A stretch of DNA of 64,000 bases, taken from assembly GCA_020746105.1 (NCBI GenBank), contig CM036623.1, positions 2,852,001-2,916,000 of the forward strand. The letters are read 5' to 3'. Positions within the stretch are counted from its first letter, which is position 1. Each line of letters begins with the position of its first letter. Under the pieces are notes generated by a model. The model worked only from the letters and a program-made list of their open reading frames with translations. It did not search any database and was not told the origin of the DNA. The stretch comes from Trogon surrucura. Taxonomy: Eukaryota > Chordata > Aves > Trogoniformes > Trogonidae. Positions 49,701 through 60,800 of the stretch are shown piece by piece. Both the position numbers and the translations under genes were made by a program.

Positions 49701-50946
49701 AGGTATAAATCTTGTTAGGAAAAAGAAAACCAAAATAAAGGAAGATCCATAAATCTTTGTGTGTTAAGAACATGTTACCTGGAAAAGCCTAATACCAACC
49801 CATTATTCTGACGCATATGTCGTGTTTTCTTGCATTTTCTTTAAAGTGACAGTTGTGCTTTCTGCTGTTAAGCAGGGCACTGAACCGAGATACCACATGT
49901 TTTATATCACATCAGTTCTGAACTTCTAGAGATCACTTCTGAGAGTGTCCCAGTTAATGAAAACACAACCCTGGGAAAATGGTTAAGGCAGTGCTGACAG
50001 CCAAAATGAGCAGGACATAGGAGCTGGGCAGCACCTGTCCAGGCTTCCACCCATTGTATCTATTCAACAATAAGAGTTAACACAAAAGAAAAAAAAAGAA
50101 AAAGAAGATAAACAAGTATTGTCAGAATAAGATATGCAGTGATGCAACTATAAGTAGGATACTGCCCACACCTAAACGCCTTTTGGTTACGTCTCCTAGG
50201 CAGGAAAAGTGGTTTAAGTGTCACCTTTCACGCTGGACAACAAGGATGGGGTTTGTGGTTGCTCAGCCTAGCAGAGGTTAACTGCTTTGGGGCAAGTGCC
50301 AGGCGGGTGTAGAACTCTGCCGCAAACCCAGCAGCGGCCGTCCTTCCACCGCAGGGCAGCAACTTCCTTCAGCACATTCAAATTGATCAGAGGACCGCCA
50401 CGAACTATCGCGACCGGTAGGCCCTTTGTGCTTCGGCGTGCCACTCAAACGGTGCAAACCACCGCCTTCCCTCCTCCGAGCGCTGCGGGGGGAGGAGCGA
50501 GGGAAGGCAGCGCGGCCAGAAACGGCTTCAATGAACGCAAATCGGCCGCTTAAGGTAGGCAGGCTCGACGGATCCGCCGAGCCGCGCTTCCACAAGCGGC
50601 CCGAAAGGGGCCGAAGCTTCTCAGGCACACCCGCTCCACGCCAGGGCCTGCCCCGGCCCGGCTCCCTCCCTCCCTCCCTCCCCGACAAGCCGGGCCGGCT
50701 GCGGAGGAGGCAGCACGTGCCGCCCGCCCGCCCGGGCCCACAGCGGCGGCTGCGGCCTTGCCCACCGCCCGCCGCGCCTTCCCGGCCGCCCCCCCTGCCC
50801 CGGGAAGGGAAAGGAGCCCGGGAGGTGCCGGCCTCTCCCCCCTCTCCCCTCCCCGTTCCCAGAGAGGCGGCGGAGGGTCGGCGCGGGGAGGAGGAGGAGG
50901 AGGAGCCGCCGATCCGCCCCGTTCCCGCCCGCCCCGCTCTCACCAT
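43638..50946 (-). CDS. ERH: Enhancer of rudimentary homolog (complete, 4 coding exons)
   Basis: Minus-strand join in transcription order: 50946-50944, 47640-47553, 46369-46249 and 43740-43638. The 315 nt encode exactly 104 residues plus TAA, the usual ERH length. From memory the protein is nearly identical to human [21 protein letters not shown] at 2-19 and [20 protein letters not shown] in the middle. The one difference I can see is Ser at residue 103 (QASK end) where I recall Gly in human. ERH is a small homodimeric nuclear protein that acts in mRNA splicing and other RNA-processing complexes, including Microprocessor. The start ATG is followed directly by a GT donor, so the first coding exon supplies only Met. 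The gene faces SLC39A9 across a CpG island. Introns are 3.3, 1.2 and 2.5 kb. Confidence 0.97.
46249..46369 (-). CDS. ERH: ERH coding exon 3
   Basis: 121 bp encoding [20 protein letters not shown] and onward through DDLADLSCL. The acceptor is CTCTCTAG and the donor is GTAAGT. It begins and ends inside codons (phase 2 at both ends). Confidence 0.97.
47553..47640 (-). CDS. ERH: ERH coding exon 2
   Basis: 88 bp encoding residues 2-30, [18 protein letters not shown] through NECME plus the first base of a Gly codon. The acceptor is a pyrimidine-rich tract ending CAG and the donor is GTGGGT. Confidence 0.97.
50662..50683 (-). repeat. ERH: CCCT repeat; G-quadruplex-prone on ERH strand
   Basis: Repeated CTCC units on the plus strand give consecutive GGGA repeats on the minus strand, at least four G-runs of three or more. 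The tract sits about 260 nt into ERH intron 1, on the transcribed RNA's own strand. Confidence 0.7.
50944..50946 (-). CDS. ERH: ERH coding exon 1 (start codon only)
   Basis: On the minus strand the sequence reads GCCGGGATG then the donor GTGAGAG, so coding exon 1 is just the ATG. The next exon resumes cleanly with the Ser codon after an AG acceptor. The 5' UTR lies above 50946 in the CpG island. Confidence 0.9.
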
Positions 50947-51037
50947 CCCGGCTCCCGCTCCTCAGCACCGCCGCGGAGAAGAGGCGCGCGACGATCCCCC
51001 ACAACCCCCCGCGCGCCCGGCCGGAAACGCCCGACGC

Positions 51038-51049
51038 TAACGGCCGTTA
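51038..51049. promoter_or_regulatory. Palindromic MYB-like element
   Basis: TAACGGCCGTTA is a perfect 12 bp palindrome made of two inverted YAACGG MYB-type cores. It lies about 92 bp upstream of the ERH start codon, possibly at or near the ERH transcription start. Confidence 0.45.
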
Positions 51050-51155
51050 CCCGCCCCCCTCCCCCTCCTCGCGCTTCCCGCCCCCACGCGCGCTGAGGAT
51101 GCCGGGAGTGGCCTCGACGGCGCCAGGCTGGAGGGAGGAGGAGGGGCCGCCGGCG

Positions 51156-51229
51156 GCCATCTTTGATGAGGGAGCCTCACCCACCCCCCCGCGGGGCGTT
51201 CGGGCGGCTGCCGCCTCGCCCGCCATCTT
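51156..51229 (+). promoter_or_regulatory. Pair of YY1-like boxes
   Basis: GCCATCTT occurs at 51156-51163 and again at 51222-51229, same orientation, 66 bp apart. The motif matches the YY1 core often found near housekeeping start sites, pointing towards SLC39A9. Confidence 0.5.
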
Positions 51230-51292
51230 GAAGCCGGGAAGCCAAAACGCCGTGAGGGCGGTGGCAGGAGGAGAGAGCGAGAGCGCTGTGCC

Positions 51293-51299
51293 CCGGAAG
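51293..51299 (+). promoter_or_regulatory. ETS-like site
   Basis: CCGGAAG, the core recognised by ETS/GABP-class factors, lies in the SLC39A9-facing half of the CpG island. Motif match only. Confidence 0.35.
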
Positions 51300-51665
51300 G
51301 GGAAGCGCTGAGGTTGCCACTTTGGCTTCCGAGGCAGCGGCGGGTGGGCGAGGGGAGGCGGGCACCAGCCGCACAGGTTTCTTTGAGCTTTCTCTCTCAG
51401 CCCCCTTCAGGCTGCCCCTGCGGCGCTCGCCGTTACCTCCCCGCTTCCCCCCGGCCTCTCTCTGAGGGCGAGGAAGGCCCCGCTGCCTCAGGTGAGGGCC
51501 GGGCCTGCCCGCCCCGGGGCTGGGCCGCTCCCTCCCCTCGGCCGCGCGGGGGCTTCCCTGTGCGTGTCCCCCCGCAGCGGCCCCGGCGGGGCAGTGGCTG
51601 CCGCTCGCCGGGCCCGGGGGAGCGGCTGGAGCCGAGCCGGCTGGAGCCGCCGGGGCAGGAGAGAC

Positions 51666-51710
51666 ATGGCTGAAAGCCTCTCCTGGGAGCTCGGTGTGTG
51701 CACGGGTTAA
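51666..51710 (+). CDS. Candidate upstream ORF of SLC39A9 (14 codons)
   Basis: ATG in a favourable context (G at -3, G at +4) opens MAESLSWELGVCTG and stops with TAA, 69 bp before the SLC39A9 start. It matters only if the 5' UTR reaches this far, which is likely but unproven. Confidence 0.35.
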   Translation: MAESLSWELGVCTG

Positions 51711-51779
51711 GGAGTGCGGGGCCGAGTGGGGAAGTTGCTGTTGAATTTCACTTTAAGGGACCGGAGAGAAAGCGGCGAA

Positions 51780-51875
51780 ATGGATGACTTCCTCTCCATC
51801 TGCCTGCTGTCTCTGGCCATGCTGGTCGCCTGCTATGTGGCAGGGATTATCCCCTTGGCAGTTAATTTTTCCGAG
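51780..51875 (+). CDS. SLC39A9: SLC39A9 coding exon 1
   Basis: 32 codons, [20 protein letters not shown] to NFSE, ending on a codon boundary before GTAAGA. It encodes the first membrane segment, which probably acts as signal anchor. Confidence 0.96.
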
Positions 51876-54800
51876 GTAAGACAGCTTCGCCAAACCGCTC
51901 GTTGGTTGCCTCAGGGACAAACTAGGCGGGAGAGATCTATCAGGAGGAGTTGGTGCTGCCCCGGTGCGAGTGCGGCAGTGCTGTGACTTTAAAAGATTTT
52001 GAAGGAAGTTGCGAATGCGATATTAATTTTTTTATTCAAAATTGCCATGTAAAATTATGCTTGTTCTATAGTGTGCATAAAAGCTATTTAAACGTGACGG
52101 ATTTCAGCCAAGTGTCTCAGCCGCAGGTGAAGCAAAGTCTCAGCAGGTAGTGGAAGGATGTGATAGGAGCTGGACGTGGTTATTCTTAGAAGCTTGTGTC
52201 AGAAGCTGCTGAAGTCAGAGATTAATTGTTATTATGTGTCTATGGGCTACTCGAATTAGGTATTTAAAAACCAGTTTGAGTATGCTTTCAGAAAAGCTTG
52301 GCTTGGTTTGCAATTTTGTGTATGACCTGTGCTGCTGAAAATTAAACCGTAGCTCTTCGATTACAAAGCAGCTTCAAGTTATGTTACTGTCCCACGTGAC
52401 CCAAGTTGTTCTTTTAGAAAAATATCTTGGATACATGAGGTATTCTGCTCTGCTCTCATGAGACCCCACTTGAAGTGCTGTGTTCAGCTATGAGGCCCCC
52501 AACATCAGAACGGCATGGACCTGCTCGAGCAGTTCCAGAGGAGGGCCAGGAAAAAGGTCAGGGAGCTGGAGTACCTTTTCTGTGAGGACAGGCTGAGAGA
52601 GCTGGGGCTGTTCAGCCTGAAGATAAAGCTCTGGAGACCTTACAGCAGCCTTCCAGTACTTAAAGGGGGCTACAGAAAAGCTGGGAAGGGACTGTTTGTT
52701 AAGGAGTGTAGTGATAGGACAAGGGATAATGGCTTTAAAGTGAAAGAGGGTGGATTTAGGTTAAATGTAAGGAAGAAGCTGTTTACCATGAGGGTGAAGA
52801 GACAGTAAAACAGGCTGCCCAGAGCATCTGTGGAAGCCCCTTCCCTGACAGTGTTCAAGGCCAGGTTGGACGGGGCTTGGAGCGACCTGGTCTAGTGAGA
52901 GGTGTCCCTGCCCATGGCAGGGGGGTTGGAACTAGATGATCTTTAAGGTCCCTTCCAACCAAAACCATTCTGTGATAAAGGAGAGGAAGATTTTCATAAA
53001 TTGACTTGAGTTTCCAAACAATACAGGAGTTCAGAAGTAAATGTACTTGGGGTGCTGAGAATTGTTAGAGTCTCCAGAAGTCGCCTAGTAATATCTGATG
53101 CTTGAAGAGTTTTTTATCTTTCTAAATTACAGTCGTTGTATAGAGGTACGGTGTAGTGTGAGTTTAGTTGTTCTAAAGTAGTGAGAGGTTTCCCATTTCT
53201 ACCAGGAGCAGTGCTGCTTTTGGAAAGCCAAGTGCTGTAAGAGTTGTGACCTGTTCTTCCATCAAGTCACAGAGCTGGTTGCAGCCTGTCCTTTGGTCCC
53301 ATTATTCCTGGGAGGCTTTTGGAGAGGAGTAGACCCGCAGCAGCCCCACGGGAAAGGCAGTTCCACTTTAACAGTCCAGTTTGGCTAAATGGATCGAAAC
53401 ATGACAATGTGTTCTGAACTCTTGATATAAAGATCAGTTTCTGTTTTACCGGTGCTTTGTCTGATGCTTTGATGGACCTTCCCGTACATGTCTTTGGTGC
53501 TGTTGCTTCTGCTGTCTCGCTCTTCAAAGCTCCCTCCTGTCCTGAAACCTACAAAGGATCTTCTTGCAAAATTGCTGGGAACACTGCCTAGCATACTAAT
53601 ATTGTCTCTTTTATTTAATTTTGCATTTCCTCAGGTGTGTGCTTGATGGTCAGCTGTTGTCTGTGAGTTTGTATTCATTGTTGTTTGAAGGCAGAGTTCC
53701 TGATGTGTGTTTGTGGGTTTATTTATAATTCTGCATTTGAATCCACAAGCTCCTAAACCTTTCAGGTCTCCCAACAGCTGCAGGAATACGCATCTGTTGT
53801 GGACCCAAACCCAGAGCTCTGCGTAACCAGAAATCACGTACTTTTTAGCCTCTTGTGTTTTACCAACAGTACACGCATGTGCAGTCAAGTTTATTGTGGT
53901 ATCTTAAACTCTCAGCAATTCTTGACTCAGTTTTACACTTGATTTAGATGTTCTAGTGATCCACATGCTACGCTGGTTTCAAAGAAGAGCAGAATCTCTC
54001 TGCGAACTATGTGCAAATAGTAGCTAATCCTGAAAGTGTCTAATTAGAAGGTAGAATTGTTCAAAATGATTATACTTAGGGCTCTGCAACAAGGGTACTT
54101 TCGAACTGAAATGGCTGTTTGGGCTGCGCATTCTATGGTTTACAAAAAGTTTTGCAGCTTCCTTAGGGAGGAAAAAAGCCTCCTCCCACTGGCTGCTTAC
54201 AATGGTTAAGTAGGAAACAAAAATGAATGTTTCACATAATATGCCCCAGATGCCAGACAACAGTAAAATTATTCATTAGTGTTAGTGCATTCCTTCAGAT
54301 GAGTTTTTTGTTGGTTTTTTTTTGTCGTGGAACTTACCAGTTGTGTTCTGATTTTATGTCAGTTTCTGTTCTTTTAGTTAGATACATGTATTCTCAAATG
54401 TATAAAACTCCAGCAAAGCCAGGTAGGACTAAACATTGGTGGTAAAAAAAAATTACAGAGCTTCACTTTATTTCTATATGCAGATTTACACTGTCAGTTT
54501 AATCCTGATTTACAGTACTCTGTTGGGCTAACTTTGGGCTGGAAACAGCACTGTTGAAGCTATTGCATAAGTTACAGTTTAAACGCAAAACAAAAAATAG
54601 AAAAAATAATTTCTATCAGTTTGAATGTTCTGCTGGTGTAAGAGGCAGGCAGTGTTCACTTGATTTCTTGGATAAAGTTAGATTACTTTTGCCTGTTTGG
54701 GTAGGCTGCAGTTATTACTGTATTTACTGTGTCTAAGTGTTTTATATTGAAAAGGAGATGAGACTTTTCTTGAAATAGTAACTTATTGGATCTTTAAAAT

Positions 54801-57800
54801 TCACAAATGTCCAAATGAAGAAAACAGTACTGTGTATCTACAGTTGTAATAAACTTCTGATGCTTTTTTTCCTCACATTTATATATACCTATACGTAAAA
54901 GTTTATGGTGCTGCAGTATAAAAATAATCTTGGTTTTCCCTTGTAAGATGCCGTATTTTTGCAAAACGACCTTATTAGCGCAGAAGAAGGTGTTTTCATG
55001 TAGATTGCTGCTGTATAACAATTTTACAATACAACTGTTATATATGCCAGTATACAGTGCATGGTTGTGAAAACTTTACAAGTGTTGTCATCTCTTGCAT
55101 TTTACTATTTGAATTTTCTCCAGTAGTGCTGTAATTGTTCCCTTATGGTCACATTTGGCTCGCTTTCCAAAAGTTAGCTCTACATTCCTCTAGGGCCTCC
55201 TATTTCTTCTGTGCAAGTGTTGCCTGTTTCGGTGAGACTAAGCAACTTGGGTCATCGCGGTGCGTGAAGGAGCACGAGTGGCGTAATAAGGATACGCAGC
55301 AAGTGCTTTCCCATCAATCAAACACTGGTTTCTGTCTCCAGGCCCTCAGTAATTAACGTAGGTATTTTGGTAGCACCCAGGCATCTTGCAGCGCGTGTTA
55401 AGATGATGATGGCTCTGCCACAAAATGTATACTACACAGCTGTTAGGAGGATTTAAACTCCCGTGGTTGCTACATGAGGTATAATAAGGGCTCTTGCAGA
55501 GGCTGTTTCTCACCATTTCTCTAAGTTGTTGTATTTTAGAGTCTATTAGGTATTGATATAATTGGATTTTCAGTATGTGGCTCTTATTTCAGCCTGACAA
55601 CGTAGTCACAAGGAAGCAAAAAGTAATAGTAAACTGTTCTTGTACAGGTAAAACAGAATTTGGTCAGTTCGGGAAGGTGAGGGAGGGGTCATATCTCTAA
55701 GCTTTTTGCCCCAAATTAGCATATAACTAGTAAGATAAACCTTACTAGTACTAGCAAGTACTTATAAACTCTTTCTGTATGTGTTTTTCTTTAATCTTGT
55801 TGAGAAATTCTTCCTGAAATATGAATTAAACTGCCTTTACAGTCTTTTAACACCTTTTAAAGTGCTACTGGAAGGCTTAGAAATGATTGTAAAAACAATA
55901 AGCACTGTTCTGCATTCATACATCTAGTCAGATTAAAAAGTAAAAAAAGACTGATGTGAAATATGTATTAGCACCATTAGCAGTTTGTTACACTTCCCTC
56001 ATTCAAACTCTCATTTGAGTAAGCCTTTTTAAAGTATTTGTAATTCTGGTTTTGAAGCTATTTTGGGGATTCAGTCCCTTTTGCCACGTTGGGTAGGTAC
56101 CTGACATTCTACACATGCGGTGATAGTGTAGTTCTAAAACATCACCTGGCACCTTTTTTTAATGCATGGAACACCTAATCAGATGTCTCTTAAATTACTC
56201 TTTTATTTGCGGTTTTGTGTTTTTAATGAAGGTCTGTTCTTCAGTGATACCCTGTTAAACAGAAGACACTAAATTGTGGCAACTTTAAGGACAAGCTTCT
56301 GCATGATTGGCTGTTTGGTTTAGAGACTGAAGGGTAGTTAATCTATCATGTAACAGTCTTACAATGGCTTGGCTTCATTTCTTCTGTGTATCTTAACCTG
56401 CAGGTGAAGGGAGAGCTCCTGCTGCTTTTTTCTCTAAAATCTTCCTTCTATCTTTCTGTAGTCCTAAAACTTTTCTTAGCCCTTCTCTGTGTTTTAAAAC
56501 ATAGCTGACTTGGCAGTTTGCACTCAACCAACGTATTTGTATCAGTAGATGCATTTGCGTTATTGGTTCTGTTTTTGCTTTGGCAATTTTGTTTTCTTTT
56601 CTGTATTTTCTTTTGTTATTTAGGGTGCTTTTTGGGGTGAACAGGCAATTTCTGCTAGTTACAGCAGTGCTCTTTAGCACTGAGGTTTTGGGGAACTTAC
56701 ATCATGTTTAAAATATCTTTTCTAGCAGGAAAGATCTGTTTGAAAACAACCCCAGAATGGAGATGAAACATAGAGTTGCAAACATGCTTCAGAATTCAGG
56801 TGCTTTCTTTGCCTCTGCAGGCCTTACAGTGTGAGGCCCCAGAGGATGAATTAGACCTCAATTATTGTTAGGGCCAAATAGATAGATTCTTGCTACTTTC
56901 AAGTATGTTACATTTTGTTTCTTATCTGATATTAGCAGTCAAATGGATCACCTTTAACTTTAATTTCGTACTTCAGTTGATTGCACGGGACACTGGATAT
57001 GCTTACTTTTCAAAAAGTTAATTGTTAGAAATACAAGACTAGGCAACTTGGGCTCTTGAATAAAAATCAGCAAGAGTTTGTTTTATGTATTGTTCTCTCT
57101 TCCCTGCCCCAACCTGTGTTAATGAAGAAAGAAAGCATTTTTGTTCTAAAAAGTGATTCTTGTTTTGTCCTTGGTTACAGGAGAGATTGAAGTTGGTGAC
57201 TGTTCTGGGTGCTGGGCTGCTGTGTGGAACTGCCTTGGCTGTCATTGTGCCAGAAGGAGTACATGCACTTTATGAAGAGATTTTGGAGGGTAAGAACCAG
57301 ACTCGGATGGCCTTGTTCAACATAACTTTGGTCACGGTGTTATACTGGGGCTTGCTTCTAGGGCTTTTAACATGAGCTTAGTGGAAGGGTTTCCCAGCAG
57401 TGTGGCACAAAGCTGGTGTAGTGTCACAAAACCGCCAGGCATGGTACTGTGTGTTTGTGGTGATTTGACAGGGGGATGTGATCAGGCTGTGGATTGGTGG
57501 CTAGTGCTGAGGGATTCCGTTGTTTCTGGGTCCAGGTACTGTTCTGTTCATGGAACTGCAGCCTTTCACGTGAGGTCACATGTAGTGTTCCTTGTTCTGG
57601 GGAGAGTTAAACTTTAACTTTCAATGGAATTTCAAAGGACATGTAAGGATGCCTTTGGCAGAGAATGGAATCGTGGACTGCTTGCTGTTGCTTTTTGTAG
57701 TTTGCTTCTCGTTAAAGCAATTGCAAGAATTGTTTTATAGATCGATATGTACTTGACCTCATAAGAGTTTCCCCATTTAAAGATGAAGAGTGTCTTGGAA

Positions 57801-60800
57801 TTAAGCTACCTTAAAACACTTGGCTGAAAGTGATGTTTCTGTAGGGCTAGTTCACGAGAGTAGGAGGCATTTCTTTTAGGGTGGTGCGGTCTGTTACAAG
57901 TAGGTATCTGCAGGTGCTTCCAAGGTCAAGCATCTATTTGTAGTCTGCTGTTGCTTCAAAACCTTGTAGCCTCTAATGCATAGCTCAAAGCTAACAGCCC
58001 TTATGTGTCTCGTAGGGACTTGAGTGTGGAGCAGATCTTGTACCCAGCAGGCTCAGAAAACCTCAGTTTGAGGTTATGGTATTATTTTAAATAGTCAGGG
58101 CTCATTACCTCCATTTGGAGTGCACTTTAACTCTTGCTTTAGCTTTGTGCTGTTACGTTAGCGTCGCATGCGTGAGATTGTTCCCGTGTGCTCAGAATCT
58201 GAAATTTGTCTGAAGGTAAACAGCAACAACTTAGTGGTCACAGGAGAAAGGACTATAACGTTGAGGCGGTAGAGAACTTTGTAAGCATCTGATGCTAACT
58301 GGGGATTGAGAGATGTTGCTACTCTGAGATTGAGAATTTTAATATTCTGCTTTTCTTGTACTACTGTTTTTTCTTGTTTCTACACTGTTTTAAATTTCTT
58401 TTTTTCAGCAGTATGCTTTAAATTATCCTGTTTTCATTTCCACTAAGTTTATGTTGTTCTGCTTGGATTTAAAGTAAACAGAAGATATAAAATCATCCTT
58501 TATCAGGAAGTGAAAGGACCTCTGATTATGCTTTTATACTGTACTGTAATTTGTGCACTCTAATGTAGGATGTCTCTAATGAGCTGTAGTTGTGGATTTG
58601 CTCTCCATTCAATTTTAATTCTAAGCAGACTAAATTTGTCTTGTAATGATATGGCTAGCAGTAAATACAATTGCTGTGAATCACTGTTTTTTTTTCCCCA
58701 CTAAACAGGGCATACTACTCACATGTGAAATCTACAGCCTGCTGTTTAGAGCTATATGTTCTATAACTTCAAGTTTAGTATGTGGAGAAGAAAGGTGCTT
58801 CCCATTACTGCAGTAGCAAAGTCACAAATATTTACTTAGGAAAAAAAGAGTTTACTCTGTGAATTAATGCCGTCTCAATTCCTAACTCACAGTATCATGT
58901 CTATAGCCAGTCTGTCTGTGGAGGCTTTTTTTTTGTATTGCAAAGAGGCTAAATTCATGGGTATTATAGATTAAACTACAAAAGATATTTCTATTATTTT
59001 TCTTACAATTAAGATTCTGAAAACTTAACAGCTTTCAGTGCAGTTTTTTGGTTTTTTTTTGCAAATATAGCCATTTCCATAATTCAACCTAGGAAGGTGC
59101 CTAAGGGAACACTGAGATACAGTCATATAACTGGAAAAAAAAAAAAGAGAGAGGTCCTTGTTTTTCCAGTTGCCAGTAAAATTTAACTGAGACTGGTAGC
59201 TTGTTAGCAAACCAGGTGTTTGTCGTTGCTACAAAAGTCACTTGCTATTACTTCTGTATTTTCCCATAGGCCACAGAATAAATAACTTTTATTTTTTTGA
59301 CCTTGTAAGCTGATAACGTATCACGATTCTCATTATTATTTGGTCAGAAACCTGTGTGGTAAAACCTTGGTTTGAGTATTACCAGCAAAAAAAAAAATTC
59401 TTTGGCGACTTCAGTCCTTCATTTTAACTTCATTTCATGAAAATGCATAACTGCTCTTGGAAAGATTGCCGAGTTGCCCACCGAGTTTTATGACTTGAAA
59501 TGACCTGAAGCAACGCTAACTTTTTAATATAGAGGGCAACAGTCTTATGTGGTTTAAAGTTATCTTATTGATCGATCTTGTTCAGCAAAGATTTGTTTGT
59601 GAAATGTTTTGAGGGCTACAAAGCCTTTGCTGATGTGTTTTGTCTGTAATAATGGCACTACACCAACATTTTGTGTGATGGGATGGGTGTACTGTGGTTT
59701 CTTCTCCAAGAAGATGTATGACTACTCCAGCAAGAAGATGACTTGCTAAAGTCAAGTTTTTGCTGTTAATGTCTAACAGTTCTGAAAAGTAGTTGGCAAC
59801 CAAAGGCGTCCTCAAAATGATAAAATTTTTCCTTTTGTCACTTGGGCCACAGGTGTCGGAAAAGCCCTAATGTATGCTGTGCTCCGTTTCGTTTGTTGCT
59901 TTTTTTTTTTTTAATAGTTGCATGACAGTTGCACTGTCAGTCACTTTAAAAAAAAATAAAATCTAGAGAGAACTTTAAACATGCAAGGTTGAAACAGGAG
60001 AGAGATTGTGTTGAACTGTAATGATTATCATCAATTCAGAAAAGAATATCCTTGCCTTGATTCAAGCAGAACAATCCAGTTGTTCTGAAGTAAAAAAGCT
60101 TTCCAGTGCTTAATGCAGATTCCTCCAAAAGCCTTGTCTGTTCTCATACTGAGAAAACATTGCTTGCTCTTAGGCCAGTGAAACAATCTAGTTAATACCT
60201 AGTTTCTTTTAAGTGCTGTACACTAGTCCTCTTAGTCCTCTTACTGGTAAATGAGATAAAAATGAAACTAAAATCAGCAATATTTTTTCTAGTAAAGATT
60301 TTTAATAATTTCTGATGGAAACTTCTTACTTAATTGACGTTGTTCTATATGGTATTTTGTCAAAGCATTGCTCTCCTGTGAGATAGAAAAAAACCACAAA
60401 GTGAAACCAAGAAGGAGTTTGTTCGTGTTATTGTTTCAAGTCACTTTGGAAGAAGCATTCTTCAGAAAAGAGGGTTTAGCTGGTGGACTAGGTCAAGTAG
60501 GTCATTCCAGACTTCAGTAAGAATTAAAAGGGATAGATAGAAACAAGTGATGAATACGTAAGGCTCAGTTGTCTTCACACCCTCCCATAAGTTATTTATT
60601 TATATGGAGAAGATCCCCCTGAGCCGCCTCTTCTCCAGGCTGACCAGTCCTAGCTCTCTCAGGCTTTCCACGTAGGAGAGGTGCTTCAGTCCTGTATTCT
60701 TCTTCATGTTCATAGTTTATATTATAGTGCTAACTGTTGCTTTCTTCATGTTTATGTTTTATATTATAGTGCTGTTGCTTTGTGAGGGAGTAGAAATTAC

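Larger units (their letters stand above)
43741..50943 (-). other. ERH: ERH introns (43741-46248, 46370-47552, 47641-50943)
   Basis: Repeat-poor, AT-rich introns without CR1 copies. The start of intron 1 (50300-50943) is GC-rich and belongs to the CpG island, including CCT/GGA low-complexity stretches. No intronic RNA gene could be recognised. Confidence 0.7.
50310..51720. promoter_or_regulatory. CpG island / shared ERH-SLC39A9 bidirectional promoter
   Basis: Sequence becomes strikingly GC- and CpG-rich from about 50310 to 51720, unlike the AT-rich flanks. It covers the ERH first exon and the 5' side of SLC39A9, whose start codons face away from each other 833 bp apart. No TATA box is evident. 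Candidate sites include a TAACGGCCGTTA palindrome, two GCCATCTT (YY1-like) boxes and CCGGAAG (ETS-like). Transcription start sites cannot be read from sequence. Confidence 0.82.

Noticed and set aside
50278-50946. 222-codon minus-strand open frame starting at the ERH ATG
   Set aside because: It is the ERH start codon read through into GC-rich intron 1. The donor GTGAGAG right after ATG and the perfect 104-residue spliced product show the frame is not the normal protein.
50426-51040. 204-codon plus-strand open frame in the CpG island, and other overlapping frames there
   Set aside because: Low-complexity Pro/Arg/Gly-rich frames arise because stop codons are rare in GC-rich DNA. No domain, and it overlaps the ERH 5' end in antisense.
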